Assembly: GCF_018437505.1 (NCBI RefSeq)
Contig: NZ_CP072467.1
Location: 4,178,010 to 4,242,009 of the forward strand
Source: Spiractinospora alimapuensis
GTDB taxonomy: Bacteria > Actinomycetota > Actinomycetes > Streptosporangiales > Streptosporangiaceae
Length of the DNA: 64,000 nucleotides
Direction: 5' to 3'
The number at the start of each line of letters is the position of its first letter. The first letter of the stretch is position 1. The notes beneath the pieces are model-generated. The model did not search any database. It was not told the DNA's origin and saw only the letters and a program-made list of their open reading frames with translations. Of this stretch, positions 38,336 to 50,130 are shown piece by piece. The translations under genes and the position numbers were made by a program.

Positions 38336-40891
38336 GTGACACACAGTGGGGGGAACCCGGACGCGTGGCCGGCCGGGGAAAGTACTGCACGGGGGGACAC
38401 TGGTGATCCCAGCTCGTGGTTCCGGCCCAGCGAGGATCGGCACCGCGCACAGGCGCATTACCAGGATCCGTACGACGACGAGCTGTCGCCTCGGGCACCG
38501 TTGGGGGACGGTACCGGCGAGGAGACGAATCCCGGCGACGGGCCCCCTTTGGGGCTCGGCGTGGACAGCGGTCCCGCGTGGGACATCGCGGCCGCGGAGC
38601 CGCTGGGTATGGCGGAGCCCTACCCGGACGCGCTCGGCGGTCCCTCACTCGGCGCACCGCTCGGTGGCGACACGACGGGAGTAGGGGAGGGCCAGGGAGG
38701 ATCCGGCGACGCCCGGGAGCTGCCGCCCTGGGCGTCATCGACTCCCACCCCACTCCCCGATCACTTCGGTGGGGCGCCCGGTCCGGCGACCCCCGCCGCG
38801 CCGATGCCGCCGGTATCCGCCCACGAGTTCACCTCGGGGCAGGAGCCGTACTCGCCCACGGTTCCCCCTGGGACGTTGCCGTCGGGAACAGGGCCACCGA
38901 CAGAGGCCCAGCCCACCACGCAGGGTTCGGACGGTGGCCCCGACCTGGGCTCTTCGCCGTTCGCGTACCCGGTCCCCGGGACTCCTACCTCCTATGACCC
39001 CACCGCCGAGGCGTGGAGCCCCCAGGGCCCCGGCCCCACGGACGCCTCCACGCCGGCAACGCCGTCTCCGGAGTTCCCCAGCGAGACGTTCGGCGGACAC
39101 CTGGGATCCGTGGCGGAGTCCCAGCCCTTTCCCTCCGTTCCAGCCACGCACGGCGACCCCAGCGGTGCCGCCGCGGTGGAGTACGCAGCCATGGAACAGC
39201 CCCTGAGCGACCACTCCGCGGGCTGGGGATCCACCACCAACGACTCCGGCGACGCCCCGGCGGCGCCTGCACCGAACGACGCGCCTCCACCCAGCGGAAA
39301 CACCTGGGCCTTTACACGTGACTCGGTCGAGTCCCTGATGCGCGACGCCGACCTGGAGCGTCCCGGCCCCCCGGCCGCCGAACCGTCCTTCTCGGAGTCG
39401 TCCCCGACGTCGACCGGTCCGTTCGGTGCGGTGGATCCGACGAGTGGCCCGGAGTCGCCGCAGTCCCCGACTGTTGGCGGGGACCCGTGGACATCGTCCG
39501 CGAGCGGCGGGGACTCGTGGACATCGTCGCCGTCGGCGGCGGACCCTTCGTGGTCGGAGCCGTCGGTGACCTCCACCGGTCCGTTCGGCACGACCGGCCC
39601 CGCGACCGGACCCGACTCGCGGCCGTTCTCGACGGCTGGAGGGGACTCATGGTCCCAGTCGGGGGCCGGGGAGTCGTGGACGGACCCGGCGACGGGTGCC
39701 ATTCCCTGGTCGCCGTCGTCTCCGACTCCGACCGCTTCCTTCGGTTCGGTGAGTGCCCCGGACTCGCGCCCCTTCCCCGCGGTGGGCGGGGACGCGTGGA
39801 CCCAGTCGACGTCGGGGGACGCATCGGCGTCCCCGGCGGTGGACCCTTCGTGGTCGGAGCCGTCGGTGACCTCCACTGGCCCGTTCGGCACGACCGGCTC
39901 CGCGACCGGACCCGACTCGCGGCCGTTTCCGGCGGCTGGAGGGGACTCGTGGGCACAGTCCACGACAACCGGCGACTCATGGACTCAGTCAGGGTCGGCG
40001 AGCGCCTGGTCATCCTCCGGCATCGGTGAGAGCCCCACCGGCTCGTCGACGTATCCGGGTGTCGGTGGCTACACGAACGGGCCGTCAACGGGGGACTGGG
40101 CGACACCGCCCTGGGCCACCGGGGAGACGACCGGCAGCCAACGGGTTCCGGACGAGCTGAGCCCGGAGACCCCGTGGGGTACTCCCGATCCGCTGTCGGG
40201 CTCAAGCGCGGCGGCCCCCTCGGCCACCGGAACCTGGGGTGTGACGTCGTCGAGTTCGGACCCCACGTACGGTTCCGGTTCTCTCACCGGCGGTCCGGGA
40301 ACATCGGCGAGCGAGGCCCTGGGAATGGGCGAAGCCGATCAGGAGGGGCCGTCCACCCAGGAGTTCGCCACCGTTGAGGAGTTCGGGGAGGACGACGAGT
40401 ACCAGCCTCAGGCCGAAGGGCCCTGGGACGTCACCGACTCCCGTGACGATGCCCACGGCGGGACGCCGGGGGAGGAAGTGGAGCTCGGTCAGGGGCAGTC
40501 CGCCGAGTTCGACAACCGGGGGGCCAACCGTGGTCTCCGGGCGCGCATCGGCAAGAACTCCTTCGCTGACGAGTTCCCCGACTTCGACGAGAGCCAGGGC
40601 GGAGAGGTCGTCTATCCGGGGTACGACAACATCGCCTACCTCCCGGAGACCGCCGGCACCGCCAAGGCCGTCCTGGGGTTGGGTATCGCTTCGGTGCTGT
40701 TCTTCCCCCTCGGGCTGATCCTCGGTGCGATCGGCCTGCTGCTCGCGCCGAAGGCCCGACGGAGTATCCGGGAGTCCAACGGCGAGCTCGAAGGTAACGG
40801 AATCGTTGCGGCTGGCGCGGTCCTGTCCTGCGTGGGGATTGTTCTCTTCGTCGTCGCCGTGATTCTCGCCGCTGTTGTGGTGCTGTTCTGA
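38336..40891 (+). CDS. Low-complexity protein with C-terminal DUF4190-like membrane domain
   Basis: GTG start behind GGAGA, 851 aa. About 770 N-terminal residues are Pro/Ser/Thr/Gly-rich, with repeated units such as PSWSEPSVTSTGPFG and GPDSRPFPA, and must be disordered. The last 85 residues hold two hydrophobic helices around a basic loop with PKARRSIRESNGELEGNG, the pattern of DUF4190 proteins. The long hydrophilic part probably lies in the cytoplasm. Two 120-bp blocks are 92% identical in DNA. The position between rpoC and rpsL is shared with related genera. Function unknown. Confidence 0.85.
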   Translation: MTHSGGNPDAWPAGESTARGDTGDPSSWFRPSEDRHRAQAHYQDPYDDELSPRAPLGDGTGEETNPGDGPPLGLGVDSGPAWDIAAAEPLGMAEPYPDALGGPSLGAPLGGDTTGVGEGQGGSGDARELPPWASSTPTPLPDHFGGAPGPATPAAPMPPVSAHEFTSGQEPYSPTVPPGTLPSGTGPPTEAQPTTQGSDGGPDLGSSPFAYPVPGTPTSYDPTAEAWSPQGPGPTDASTPATPSPEFPSETFGGHLGSVAESQPFPSVPATHGDPSGAAAVEYAAMEQPLSDHSAGWGSTTNDSGDAPAAPAPNDAPPPSGNTWAFTRDSVESLMRDADLERPGPPAAEPSFSESSPTSTGPFGAVDPTSGPESPQSPTVGGDPWTSSASGGDSWTSSPSAADPSWSEPSVTSTGPFGTTGPATGPDSRPFSTAGGDSWSQSGAGESWTDPATGAIPWSPSSPTPTASFGSVSAPDSRPFPAVGGDAWTQSTSGDASASPAVDPSWSEPSVTSTGPFGTTGSATGPDSRPFPAAGGDSWAQSTTTGDSWTQSGSASAWSSSGIGESPTGSSTYPGVGGYTNGPSTGDWATPPWATGETTGSQRVPDELSPETPWGTPDPLSGSSAAAPSATGTWGVTSSSSDPTYGSGSLTGGPGTSASEALGMGEADQEGPSTQEFATVEEFGEDDEYQPQAEGPWDVTDSRDDAHGGTPGEEVELGQGQSAEFDNRGANRGLRARIGKNSFADEFPDFDESQGGEVVYPGYDNIAYLPETAGTAKAVLGLGIASVLFFPLGLILGAIGLLLAPKARRSIRESNGELEGNGIVAAGAVLSCVGIVLFVVAVILAAVVVLF
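39541..39660 (+). repeat. 120-bp direct repeat, copy 1
   Basis: Matches 39841-39960 with 9 differences in 120 nt, exactly 300 bp (100 codons) apart, in frame inside the low-complexity gene. Encodes PSWSEPSVTSTGPFG and onward. Confidence 0.9.
39841..39960 (+). repeat. 120-bp direct repeat, copy 2
   Basis: Second copy of the block at 39541-39660. Recombination between the two would remove 300 bp in frame. Confidence 0.9.
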
Positions 40892-41023
40892 GCTGGTGTG
40901 GAACATGAGTGAGCAGCGAAGGAAGATCATCGCAGGATGCGACATGTTCGCTCGGCACAGACGGTAGACTCACACCAGGTTCACGGCGGTCGAAGTACCC
41001 TGCCCGAGACGTGACTCTGCGTT

Positions 41024-41052
41024 TTGACCAGGTCGCGGTCCTTAGGTAGGAT
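41024..41052 (+). promoter_or_regulatory. str operon (rpsL) promoter
   Basis: TTGACC, 17 nt, TAGGAT: near-consensus. Start expected at about 41059, giving a leader of some 264 nt before rpsL. The rest of 40892-41322 has no gene. Confidence 0.85.
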
Positions 41053-41059
41053 CCAACTT

Positions 41060-41083
41060 TGTGCCCGTGATCCCACGGGCACA
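41060..41083 (+). promoter_or_regulatory. Perfect hairpin at the str operon transcript start
   Basis: TGTGCCCGTG, loop ATCC, CACGGGCACA. The stem begins within a base or two of the predicted +1, so the mRNA would start with a capped-off 10-bp stem; alternatively the DNA palindrome is an operator. Confidence 0.6.
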
Positions 41084-41322
41084 CGTGTGCGTCTTTACGG
41101 TCCCTTCCGGCCTTTCGTGCCGAGTGTTGGGGGCTACAGGCGGCATGTGATGCCTTCCTCCCTGGAGAACCGGCTGCGGGGCCGGAGTGAGTAGCCGCCC
41201 CCTTGGCGTGGGGAGCAGGCCGACACGCCCGGGTGCGGGGGTCGGGGAAGCAGTCAAGTTTCAGCAGCTCGCGGAAGCGAGATCGCCAAACCGGCGTTGT
41301 CAGACGGGAAGACGGAGTCGCG

Positions 41323-41694
41323 GTGCCCACTATCCAGCAGCTGGTCCGCAAGGGTCGCCAGGACAAGACGACGAAGAACAAGACCCCGGCGCTCAAGGGG
41401 AGTCCGCAGCGTCGTGGTGTGTGTACACGTGTTTACACCACCACACCGAAGAAGCCGAACTCCGCCCTGCGCAAGGTCGCGCGTGTGCGACTGAGCAGCG
41501 GGATCGAGGTCACGGCCTACATTCCTGGCGTGGGTCACAACCTGCAGGACCACTCCATCGTCCTGGTGCGTGGTGGTCGTGTGAAGGACCTGCCCGGTGT
41601 CCGGTACAAGGTGATCCGCGGCGCTCTGGACACCCAGGGTGTCCGTAACCGCAAGCAGGCGCGTAGCCGGTACGGCGCGAAGAAGGAGAAGTAG
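41323..41694 (+). CDS. rpsL: 30S ribosomal protein S12
   Basis: The GTG at 41323 gives 123 aa beginning (M)[13 protein letters not shown]. It keeps KKPNSALRK and [13 protein letters not shown], the two regions where streptomycin-resistance substitutions arise; both read wild type. S12 sits in the decoding centre and checks codon-anticodon fit. Longer upstream starts would add residues foreign to the family. rpsG follows after 2 nt. Confidence 0.98.
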   Translation: MPTIQQLVRKGRQDKTTKNKTPALKGSPQRRGVCTRVYTTTPKKPNSALRKVARVRLSSGIEVTAYIPGVGHNLQDHSIVLVRGGRVKDLPGVRYKVIRGALDTQGVRNRKQARSRYGAKKEK

Positions 41695-41696
41695 AG

Positions 41697-42167
41697 ATGC
41701 CCCGCAAGGGTCCCGCTCCGAAGCGACAGCTGATCACCGACCCCGTCTACGGCTCGCCGTTGGTCACCGCACTGATCAACAAGGTGCTGCTGGATGGCAA
41801 GCGTGCGCTCGCCCAGAACATCGTCTACGGCGCGCTGGAAGGCGCCCGGGACAAGACGGGCCAGGAGCCGCTGGTTCTGCTGAAGCGCGCCCTCGACAAC
41901 GTGAAGCCCTCCCTCGAGGTGCGCAGCCGCCGTGTCGGTGGCGCCACCTACCAGGTGCCCGTCGAGGTCCGGGCGACCCGCAGCACCACCCTCGCGCTGC
42001 GCTGGCTGGTCCAGTACTCGCGTCAGCGTCGCGAGAAGACCATGACCGACCGCCTGATGAACGAGCTCGTCGATGCCAGCAATGGCCTGGGCGCCAGCGT
42101 CAAACGTCGGGAAGACACCCACAAGATGGCGGAGTCCAACCGGGCATTCGCTCACTACCGCTGGTGA
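41697..42167 (+). CDS. rpsG: 30S ribosomal protein S7
   Basis: 156 aa: [23 protein letters not shown], then [20 protein letters not shown], and the C-terminal [10 protein letters not shown]-like end (reads [10 protein letters not shown]). S7 nucleates assembly of the 30S head and contacts E-site tRNA and S11. Second gene of the str operon, directly coupled to rpsL, 44 nt before fusA. Confidence 0.98.
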   Translation: MPRKGPAPKRQLITDPVYGSPLVTALINKVLLDGKRALAQNIVYGALEGARDKTGQEPLVLLKRALDNVKPSLEVRSRRVGGATYQVPVEVRATRSTTLALRWLVQYSRQRREKTMTDRLMNELVDASNGLGASVKRREDTHKMAESNRAFAHYRW

Positions 42168-42211
42168 CACCCGGCGGGGACACCTGAGAGAGACCGAGAG
42201 AAGCCGAAACC

Positions 42212-44326
42212 ATGGCTACCACAGCTCTTGACCTGGCCAAGGTCCGCAACATCGGGATCATGGCGCACATCGACGCGGGTAAGACCACGACGACCGAGCG
42301 GATCCTCTTCTACACCGGCGTGAACTACAAGCTGGGTGAAGTCCACGAGGGCGCGGCCACCATGGACTGGATGAAAGAGGAGCAGCAGCGGGGTATCACC
42401 ATCACCTCCGCGGCGACCACCACGCAGTGGGACGATCACACGATCAACCTGATCGACACCCCTGGGCACGTGGACTTCACCGTTGAGGTGGAGCGCAACC
42501 TCCGAGTGCTCGACGGCGCGGTGGCGGTCTTCGACGCCAAGGAAGGTGTCGAGCCCCAGTCCGAGACGGTGTGGCGCCAGGCCGACCGCTACAACGTCCC
42601 GCGGATCTGTTTCGTCAACAAGATGGACAAGATCGGTGCGGAGTTCCAGCGCTGCGTCGACATGATCTCTGACCGTCTCGGGGCCACCCCGCTGGCCGTT
42701 CAGCTTCCGATCGGTGCCGAGGCGGACTTCAAGGGCGTCATCGACCTGATCCACATGAAGGCCTACGTCTGGAGCGAGGAGGCGTCCAAGGGCGAGGCGT
42801 ACGACGTCATCGAGATCCCCGAGACGCACGCGGACGCCGCCCGCGAGGCCCACAGCAAGCTGGTGGAGTCGTTGGCTGAGGTCGACGACGAGATCATGGA
42901 GCTGTACCTGGAGGGTGAGGAGCCCACCGCCGAGCAGATGGTCCCCGCCATTCGTCGGGCGACGGTCACCAGTTCCGCCGTGCCGGTGCTGTGCGGAACC
43001 GCGTTCAAGAACAAGGGTGTGCAGCCGCTGCTCGACGCGGTCGTGGCGTTCCTTCCCTCGCCGCTGGACATCGAGGGCATCACCGGGCACGACCCCAAGG
43101 ACGAGTCCGAGGAAGCCTCGCTCGTGCGTAAGCCCAGCGAGTCCGAGCCGTTCTCCGCTCTGGTCTTCAAGATCATGAGCGACCAGCACCTCGGCAAGCT
43201 GACCTACCTGCGCGTCTACTCCGGCGTGCTCGAGGCCGGCACCCAGGTGCTCAACAGCGTCAAGGGGCGCAAGGAGCGCATCGGCAAGATCTACCGGATG
43301 CACTCCAACAAGCGCACCGAGATCGAGCGGGTGGGCGCGGGCGACATCGTCGCGGTCATGGGTCTGAAGGACACCACGACGGGCGAGACGCTCTGCGACC
43401 AGAGCGCCCCGATCGTGCTTGAGTCGATGACCTTCCCGGCGACGGTGATCCAGGTCGCGATCGAGCCCAAGACCAAGAGCGACCAGGAGAAGCTCGGTAC
43501 GGCGATTCAGCGCCTGGCCGAGGAGGACCCGTCGTTCCAGGTGCAGACCGACGACGAGACCGGTCAGACGGTCATCGCCGGCATGGGCGAACTCCACCTC
43601 GAGGTTCTGGTGAACCGCATGCGGGACGAGTTCAAGGTCGAGGCCAACATCGGTAAGCCGCAGGTCGCCTACCGCGAGACCATCCGCAAGAAGGTCACGA
43701 AGGTCGAGTACACCCACAAGAAGCAGACGGGTGGATCCGGGCAGTTCGGCCGGGTCATCATCGACCTCGAACCGTTGGCCGCCGACGGTGAGGGTGACAC
43801 CAGCGGCTACGAGTTCGTCAACAACATCACCGGTGGTCGCATCCCGCGGGAGTACATCCCGTCGGTCGACGCCGGATGCCAAGAGGCGGCCGAGTTCGGC
43901 ATCATGGCCGGATACCCCATCGTGGGGGTCAAGGTCACGCTTCAGGACGGTCAGTACCACGACGTCGACTCCTCGGAGCTGGCGTTCAAGGTCGCTGGCT
44001 CGATGGCGTTCAAGGAAGCGGCCCGCAAGGCGAGTCCCGCCCTGCTGGAGCCGGTGATGGACGTCGAGGTCACGACGCCCGAGGAGTACATGGGCGACGT
44101 GATCGGCGACCTGAACTCCCGCCGGGGGCAGGTGCAGTCGATGGGCGAACGTGCCGGTGCACGGATCGTCAAGGCGTTGGTTCCCCTGTCAGAGATGTTC
44201 GGCTACGTGGGTGATCTGCGCAGCCGCACGCAGGGACGCGCGCAGTACACCATGCAGTTCGACTCCTACGATGAGGTCCCGTCCAGCATCGCGGAGGAGA
44301 TCATGGCGAAGGCGCGCGGCGAGTAG
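42212..44326 (+). CDS. fusA: Elongation factor G
   Basis: 704 aa. GTPase motifs: P-loop [32 protein letters not shown] and NKMDKIG. Domain IV and the C-terminal [14 protein letters not shown] region are complete. EF-G drives tRNA-mRNA translocation and, with RRF, ribosome recycling. It lies between rpsG and tuf as in the classical str operon; the translated N-terminus agrees with the ATG preceded by GAGAGAAG. Confidence 0.98.
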   Translation: MATTALDLAKVRNIGIMAHIDAGKTTTTERILFYTGVNYKLGEVHEGAATMDWMKEEQQRGITITSAATTTQWDDHTINLIDTPGHVDFTVEVERNLRVLDGAVAVFDAKEGVEPQSETVWRQADRYNVPRICFVNKMDKIGAEFQRCVDMISDRLGATPLAVQLPIGAEADFKGVIDLIHMKAYVWSEEASKGEAYDVIEIPETHADAAREAHSKLVESLAEVDDEIMELYLEGEEPTAEQMVPAIRRATVTSSAVPVLCGTAFKNKGVQPLLDAVVAFLPSPLDIEGITGHDPKDESEEASLVRKPSESEPFSALVFKIMSDQHLGKLTYLRVYSGVLEAGTQVLNSVKGRKERIGKIYRMHSNKRTEIERVGAGDIVAVMGLKDTTTGETLCDQSAPIVLESMTFPATVIQVAIEPKTKSDQEKLGTAIQRLAEEDPSFQVQTDDETGQTVIAGMGELHLEVLVNRMRDEFKVEANIGKPQVAYRETIRKKVTKVEYTHKKQTGGSGQFGRVIIDLEPLAADGEGDTSGYEFVNNITGGRIPREYIPSVDAGCQEAAEFGIMAGYPIVGVKVTLQDGQYHDVDSSELAFKVAGSMAFKEAARKASPALLEPVMDVEVTTPEEYMGDVIGDLNSRRGQVQSMGERAGARIVKALVPLSEMFGYVGDLRSRTQGRAQYTMQFDSYDEVPSSIAEEIMAKARGE

Positions 44327-44393
44327 CCGACGCCCGCCAGTCAGGGAGCAAGCTCGTACGCCAAACGGCGTTAGATCCAGTAGGAGAAGTGCA

Positions 44394-45587
<1,194 letters not shown>

Positions 45588-45598
45588 GACGGCGCATT

Positions 45599-45630
45599 GG
45601 CGGTCGGACCGCGTGGACGGTCCGACCGCC
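45599..45630 (+). terminator. Terminator after tuf
   Basis: 13-bp perfect stem GGCGGTCGGACCG with a 6-nt loop, separating the str operon from the S10 operon. Confidence 0.85.
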
Positions 45631-45657
45631 CGTCATGAACGACGACATCGGGCTGGG

Positions 45658-45686
45658 GCCACCGCGAGCCTTAATCACGCGGTGGC
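45658..45686 (+). promoter_or_regulatory. Leader hairpin before rpsJ
   Basis: GCCACCGCG, 11-nt AT-rich loop, CGCGGTGGC, 36 nt before the rpsJ ATG. It could be a control element of the S10 operon leader; no clear promoter was found between tuf and rpsJ. Confidence 0.45.
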
Positions 45687-45722
45687 ACTTAAGACACTGA
45701 AGCGAAGGACGGCAAGGCCACC

Positions 45723-46031
45723 ATGGCGGGACAGAAGATCCGCATTCGGCTCAAGGCCTACGACCACGAGGTCATCGACAGCTCGGCGCGCAGGATTGTC
45801 GAGACTGTCACGAGGACCGGCGCACAGGTCGCTGGCCCGGTGCCGTTGCCGACGGAGAAGAACGTTTACTGCGTTATCCGCTCACCGCACAAGTACAAGG
45901 ACTCGCGGGAGCACTTCGAGATGCGCACGCACAAGCGGCTGATCGACATCATCGATCCGACGCCCAAGACCGTGGACTCCCTCATGCGGCTTGATCTCCC
46001 GGCGGGCGTCGACATCGAGATCAAGCTGTAG
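45723..46031 (+). CDS. rpsJ: 30S ribosomal protein S10
   Basis: 102 aa: [30 protein letters not shown] and the [13 protein letters not shown] segment are all standard. S10 is part of the 30S head and doubles as NusE, binding NusG and NusB in antitermination. First gene of the S10 operon; rplC follows after 13 nt. Confidence 0.98.
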   Translation: MAGQKIRIRLKAYDHEVIDSSARRIVETVTRTGAQVAGPVPLPTEKNVYCVIRSPHKYKDSREHFEMRTHKRLIDIIDPTPKTVDSLMRLDLPAGVDIEIKL

Positions 46032-46044
46032 GGGACGCACAGAC

Positions 46045-46701
46045 ATGGTCATGACAAAGCAGATCAAGGGCATCGTGGGCGAGAAGCTCGGCATGACCCA
46101 GGTCTTTGACGAAGACGGCAAGGTTACGCCCGTGACCGTGCTGAAGGCCGGTCCGTGCGTCGTAAGCCGAATCCGTACGCAGGACGCGGACGGTTACACC
46201 GCGGTCCAGCTCGGGTTCGGCAACGTCAACCCGCGCAAGGTCAACAAGCCCCTCGGCGACTACCTGCGTCGGCACGAGCTGACCCCTCGGCGTTACTACG
46301 TCGAGGTGCGTACGGGTGACGCGGAGGAGTACAGCCTCGGTCAGGAGCTGACCGCGGACCTGTTCGCCGCCGGCGACAACGTCGACGTCACGGGCAAGAG
46401 CAAGGGCAAGGGTTTCGCCGGTGTGATGAAGCGCCACGGCTTCCACGGCCTCGGCGCGTCGCACGGTACCCAGAAGAAGCACCGTTCCCCGGGTTCCATC
46501 GGGGGATGCGCGACGCCTGGACGCGTTTTCAAGGGAATGCGGATGGCGGGCCGCGCCGGCAACGAGCGCACGACGGTCCAGAACCTGCAGGTGCACTCGG
46601 TGGATCCGGAAAAGGGCCTCATCGTGGTCAAGGGCGCCGTTCCCGGCCCCAACCGCGGTCTGGTCGTGGTTCGCACCGCGGTGAAGGGGGCGAGTAACTG
46701 A
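46045..46701 (+). CDS. rplC: 50S ribosomal protein L3
   Basis: From the ATG at 46045 (AGGGGA 9 nt upstream; a second ATG at 46051 would be too far from that site) the product is 218 aa. [17 protein letters not shown] opens it, and the central loop [17 protein letters not shown] ... RSPGSIGG reaches toward the peptidyl transferase centre. The stop shares one base with the rplD start. Confidence 0.97.
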   Translation: MVMTKQIKGIVGEKLGMTQVFDEDGKVTPVTVLKAGPCVVSRIRTQDADGYTAVQLGFGNVNPRKVNKPLGDYLRRHELTPRRYYVEVRTGDAEEYSLGQELTADLFAAGDNVDVTGKSKGKGFAGVMKRHGFHGLGASHGTQKKHRSPGSIGGCATPGRVFKGMRMAGRAGNERTTVQNLQVHSVDPEKGLIVVKGAVPGPNRGLVVVRTAVKGASN

Positions 46702-47369
46702 TGGCGGCCATCGAGGTCACGACGCCTGAGGGTGCGGCCGGCCGTACCGTCGAGCTGCCCGCTGGGATTTTCGAGCAGCAGGTGAACATCCCGCTGATCC
46801 ACCAGGTCGTGGTGGGCCAGCAGGCCGCGGGCCGGCAGGGCACGCACTCCACCAAGACCCGCGGCGAGGTCCGCGGTGGTGGCAAGAAGCCGTACCGGCA
46901 GAAGGGCACCGGTCGCGCCCGCCAGGGATCGATCCGCGCACCCCAGTTCACTGGTGGTGGCGTGGTGCACGGTCCCAAGCCGCGCGACTACACCCAGCGG
47001 ACCCCCAAGAAGATGAAGGCGGCCGCGCTCCGGGGCGCGTTGACGGACCGGGCCAACCACGGCCGGATCCACGTCGTCACCGAGTTCGTCGGCGAGGACG
47101 TCACCGCCAAGCGCACGCAGACGGCACTGCGCGTTCTGCGGGAGATCACGCAGAACAAGCGGATCCTGGTGGTGCTCGAGCACGAGGACCAGGTCAACCG
47201 GCTCGCGCTGCGTAACCTCCCCGAGGTGCACCTGCTGGACGCCGACCAGGTGAACACGCAGGACGTGCTGCTCTCCGACGACATCGTGTTCACGGAGAAG
47301 GCGTACGAGTCGTTCCTGCGCCACTGTGAGAAGCGCGCCGGTGGCGTGCGCGAGGAGGCTGCGCAGTGA
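46701..47369 (+). CDS. rplD: 50S ribosomal protein L4
   Basis: 222 aa. The exit-tunnel loop [20 protein letters not shown] and [12 protein letters not shown] are conserved, and the C-terminal part ends [22 protein letters not shown]4 lines the polypeptide exit tunnel and in some bacteria represses the S10 operon. It overlaps rplC by 1 nt and rplW by 4 nt. Confidence 0.97.
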   Translation: MAAIEVTTPEGAAGRTVELPAGIFEQQVNIPLIHQVVVGQQAAGRQGTHSTKTRGEVRGGGKKPYRQKGTGRARQGSIRAPQFTGGGVVHGPKPRDYTQRTPKKMKAAALRGALTDRANHGRIHVVTEFVGEDVTAKRTQTALRVLREITQNKRILVVLEHEDQVNRLALRNLPEVHLLDADQVNTQDVLLSDDIVFTEKAYESFLRHCEKRAGGVREEAAQ

Positions 47370-47656
47370 GGATCGTCGACCCCCGGGACATCATCATCGA
47401 ACCGGTGATCTCGGAGAAGAGCTACGGGCTGCTGGACGAGAACAAGTACACGTTCATCGTCCGTCCCGACGCCAACAAGACCCAGATCCGTCTGGCTGTC
47501 GAGAAGATCTTCGAGGTCAAGGTCACCAACGTCAACACGCTTAACCGCCCCGGGAAGCGCAAGCGCACCCGGTTCGGGTTCGGGCAGCGTCCCGGTACCA
47601 AGCGCGCGATCGTGAGCGTGGCAGAGGGCGACCGAATCGACATCTTCGGCACCTGA
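47366..47656 (+). CDS. rplW: 50S ribosomal protein L23
   Basis: 96 aa from a GTG overlapping the rplD stop. [15 protein letters not shown] and the loop [20 protein letters not shown] are typical. L23 surrounds the tunnel exit and docks trigger factor, SRP and the translocon. rplB follows after 46 nt. Confidence 0.97.
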   Translation: MRIVDPRDIIIEPVISEKSYGLLDENKYTFIVRPDANKTQIRLAVEKIFEVKVTNVNTLNRPGKRKRTRFGFGQRPGTKRAIVSVAEGDRIDIFGT

Positions 47657-47702
47657 TCCGTCAGGTCCGACTGAGTGTCCCAGAAAGGAATGCGCGAAGA
47701 AG

Positions 47703-48536
47703 ATGGGCATTCGCAAGTTCAAACCAACGACGCCCGGGCGGCGTGGCGGTAGCTCCAGCGATTTCGTGGAGATTACCCGCTCCGAGCCGGAGAAGTCGTT
47801 GGTCCGTCCGCTCCACTCCAAGGGTGGGCGTAACAACAACGGCCGTATTACCGCACGGCACCAGGGCGGCGGGCACAAGCGCGCCTACCGCGTCATTGAC
47901 TTCCGTCGCGACGACAAGGACGGCATCCCGGCGAAGGTCGCTCACATCGAGTACGACCCGAACCGTACCGCGCGGATCGCGCTGCTGCACTACGTCGACG
48001 GCGCCAAGCGCTACATCCTCGCTCCGGCCGGGCTCGGCCAGGGCGACAAGATCGAGAACGGCCCCCAGGCTGACATCAAGCCGGGCAACTGCCTGCCGCT
48101 GCGCAACATCCCCACCGGCACGATGATCCACGCGGTGGAGCTGAAGCCGGGTGGCGGCGCCAAGCTGGGCCGTTCGGCCGGATCCTCCATCCAGCTCCTC
48201 GCCAAGGAAGGCGCGTACGCGACGCTGCGGATGCCCTCCGGCGAGATGCGCCAGGTGGAGATCAAGTGCCGCGCCACCGTGGGACAGGTCGGCAACGCCG
48301 AGCAGTCCAACATCAACTGGGGCAAGGCCGGCCGCATGCGGTGGAAGGGCCGTCGGCCCACCGTCCGTGGTGTTGTCATGAACCCGGTGGACCACCCGCT
48401 CGGTGGTGGTGAGGGCAAGAGCTCCGGTGGGCGTCACCCAGTGAGCCCGTGGGGTAAGCCCGAAGGCCGTACCCGGAAGAAGGGCAAGCCCAGTGACCGG
48501 CTCATCGTGCGTCGGCGTAGCAAGAAGAAGCGGTAA
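47703..48536 (+). CDS. rplB: 50S ribosomal protein L2
   Basis: 277 aa: [15 protein letters not shown] at the start, [13 protein letters not shown], and the C-terminal [13 protein letters not shown] with the functionally important His, then [18 protein letters not shown]2 is needed for subunit joining and peptidyl transferase assembly. It has its own ribosome-binding site and is followed by rpsS after 12 nt. Confidence 0.98.
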   Translation: MGIRKFKPTTPGRRGGSSSDFVEITRSEPEKSLVRPLHSKGGRNNNGRITARHQGGGHKRAYRVIDFRRDDKDGIPAKVAHIEYDPNRTARIALLHYVDGAKRYILAPAGLGQGDKIENGPQADIKPGNCLPLRNIPTGTMIHAVELKPGGGAKLGRSAGSSIQLLAKEGAYATLRMPSGEMRQVEIKCRATVGQVGNAEQSNINWGKAGRMRWKGRRPTVRGVVMNPVDHPLGGGEGKSSGGRHPVSPWGKPEGRTRKKGKPSDRLIVRRRSKKKR

Positions 48537-48548
48537 GGAGCACGTCCG

Positions 48549-48827
48549 ATGCCACGTAGCCTAAAGAAGGGACCCTTCGTTGACGAGCACCTTTTGAAGA
48601 AGGTGCAGGTTCAGCTTGAGAAGGGCAGCAAGAACGTCATCAAGACCTGGTCACGCAGGTCCATGATCATTCCAGAAATGATCGGTCTGACCATTGCGGT
48701 TCACGACGGCCGCAAGCACGTCCCCGTGTTCGTCTCGGAGACCATGGTCGGCCACAAGCTCGGTGAGTTCGCTCCGACGCGCACTTTCCGCAGCCACGTT
48801 AAAGAGGACCGCCGCAGCCGCCGATAG
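48549..48827 (+). CDS. rpsS: 30S ribosomal protein S19
   Basis: 92 aa: [39 protein letters not shown] and [16 protein letters not shown] are standard. S19 binds the top of the 30S head with S13. The 69-nt gap to rplV contains the rplV ribosome-binding site. Confidence 0.98.
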   Translation: MPRSLKKGPFVDEHLLKKVQVQLEKGSKNVIKTWSRRSMIIPEMIGLTIAVHDGRKHVPVFVSETMVGHKLGEFAPTRTFRSHVKEDRRSRR

Positions 48828-48896
48828 GTGGCCGTCGACGGACGTCGAAACAGTTGCCATCCCCCCACGGGGGACGAGTTTTGCGAGGGAAGAGCG

Positions 48897-49280
48897 ATGG
48901 AAACGAGGGCACAGGCACGGTTCGTCCGTGTTACGCCCCGAAAGGCCCGCCGTGTGGTGGACCTGATCCGCGGGCTGCCCGCAGACGAGGCACAGGCGGT
49001 GCTGCGGTTCGCGCCACAGTCAGCGAGTGAACCGGTGGGCAAGGTGCTCGCGAGCGCCATCGCCAACGCCGAGCACAACGACGAGCAGGACCGCGACAGT
49101 CTGGTGGTCAGCCGCGCCTGGGTGGACGAAGGTCCGACCCTGAAGCGGATCCAGCCGCGAGGCTTCGGTCGTGCTTTCCGGGTGACCAAGCGAACGTCAC
49201 ACATCACCGTTGTCGTCGCGTCGCCGGACAGCGAGACCGTCGGGGCCTCGTCCACTACGAGCAAGGGAAGGACCCGATAG
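48897..49280 (+). CDS. rplV: 50S ribosomal protein L22
   Basis: The ATG at 48897, with GAGGGAAGAG just ahead, gives 127 aa beginning [20 protein letters not shown]. The long beta-hairpin ([25 protein letters not shown]) narrows the exit tunnel and is the site of macrolide-resistance changes. The TAG stop overlaps the rpsC GTG by one base. Confidence 0.97.
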   Translation: METRAQARFVRVTPRKARRVVDLIRGLPADEAQAVLRFAPQSASEPVGKVLASAIANAEHNDEQDRDSLVVSRAWVDEGPTLKRIQPRGFGRAFRVTKRTSHITVVVASPDSETVGASSTTSKGRTR

Positions 49281-50128
49281 TGGGGCAGAAGATCAACCCG
49301 CACGGGTTCCGGCTGGGCATCACCACCGACTTCAAGAGCCGGTGGTACGCCGACAAGCTGTACAAGGACTACGTCAAGGAGGACGTGGCGATCCGCCGCC
49401 TCCTCACCCGGGGCATGGAGCGCGCCGGAATCTCCAAGGTGGAGATCGAGCGCACCCGCGACCGGGTTCGGGTGGACATTCACACCGCCCGTCCCGGCAT
49501 CGTGATCGGCCGTCGGGGAGTCGAGGCGGACCGGATCCGCGCCGACCTTGAGAAGCTGACCAAGAAGCAGGTCCAGCTCAACGTCCTTGAGGTGAAGAAC
49601 CCCGAGATCGACGCTCAGCTCGTCGCTCAGGGTGTCGCGGAGCAGCTGTCAAGCCGGGTCTCGTTCCGACGGGCTATGCGTAAGGCAATCCAGGGCGCGA
49701 TGAAGGGTGGCGCCAAGGGCATCCGCGTTCAGTGTGGTGGACGCCTGGGTGGGGCTGAGATGTCCCGCTCGGAGTTCTACCGCGAGGGACGCGTGCCCCT
49801 GCACACCCTCCGTGCCGACATCGACTACGGCTTCTACGAGGCCCGTACGACCTTCGGGCGTATCGGCGTCAAGGTGTGGATCTACAAGGGCGAGGCCCCG
49901 CAGACCCGCGCCGAGCGCGAGGCGGCCCAGGCGGCACAGCGTGCCGCCGGCGGTCCGCCGAGCGGTGGCCAGCAGCGTCGTGAGCGTTCGTCGCAGCGTC
50001 GTCGTCGTGGTGGCCAGCAGGGCGGTCAGCAGGGTGGAGCCCCGGCTCAGGCGAGCCAGGGATCCGGCCAGCAGGCGTCCGCTCCTGAGGCCGCGGCGAA
50101 GCCGTCCTCCGAGGGAGAGGGGAGCTAG
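49280..50128 (+). CDS. rpsC: 30S ribosomal protein S3
   Basis: GTG start, 282 aa. [23 protein letters not shown], a KH domain with [16 protein letters not shown], and [20 protein letters not shown] are conserved. About 70 C-terminal residues form a low-complexity Gln/Gly/Arg/Ala/Ser tail beyond the E. coli end, as seen in several actinomycetes. S3 is part of the mRNA entry channel and has helicase activity with S4. Confidence 0.97.
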   Translation: MGQKINPHGFRLGITTDFKSRWYADKLYKDYVKEDVAIRRLLTRGMERAGISKVEIERTRDRVRVDIHTARPGIVIGRRGVEADRIRADLEKLTKKQVQLNVLEVKNPEIDAQLVAQGVAEQLSSRVSFRRAMRKAIQGAMKGGAKGIRVQCGGRLGGAEMSRSEFYREGRVPLHTLRADIDYGFYEARTTFGRIGVKVWIYKGEAPQTRAEREAAQAAQRAAGGPPSGGQQRRERSSQRRRRGGQQGGQQGGAPAQASQGSGQQASAPEAAAKPSSEGEGS

Positions 50129-50130
50129 AC

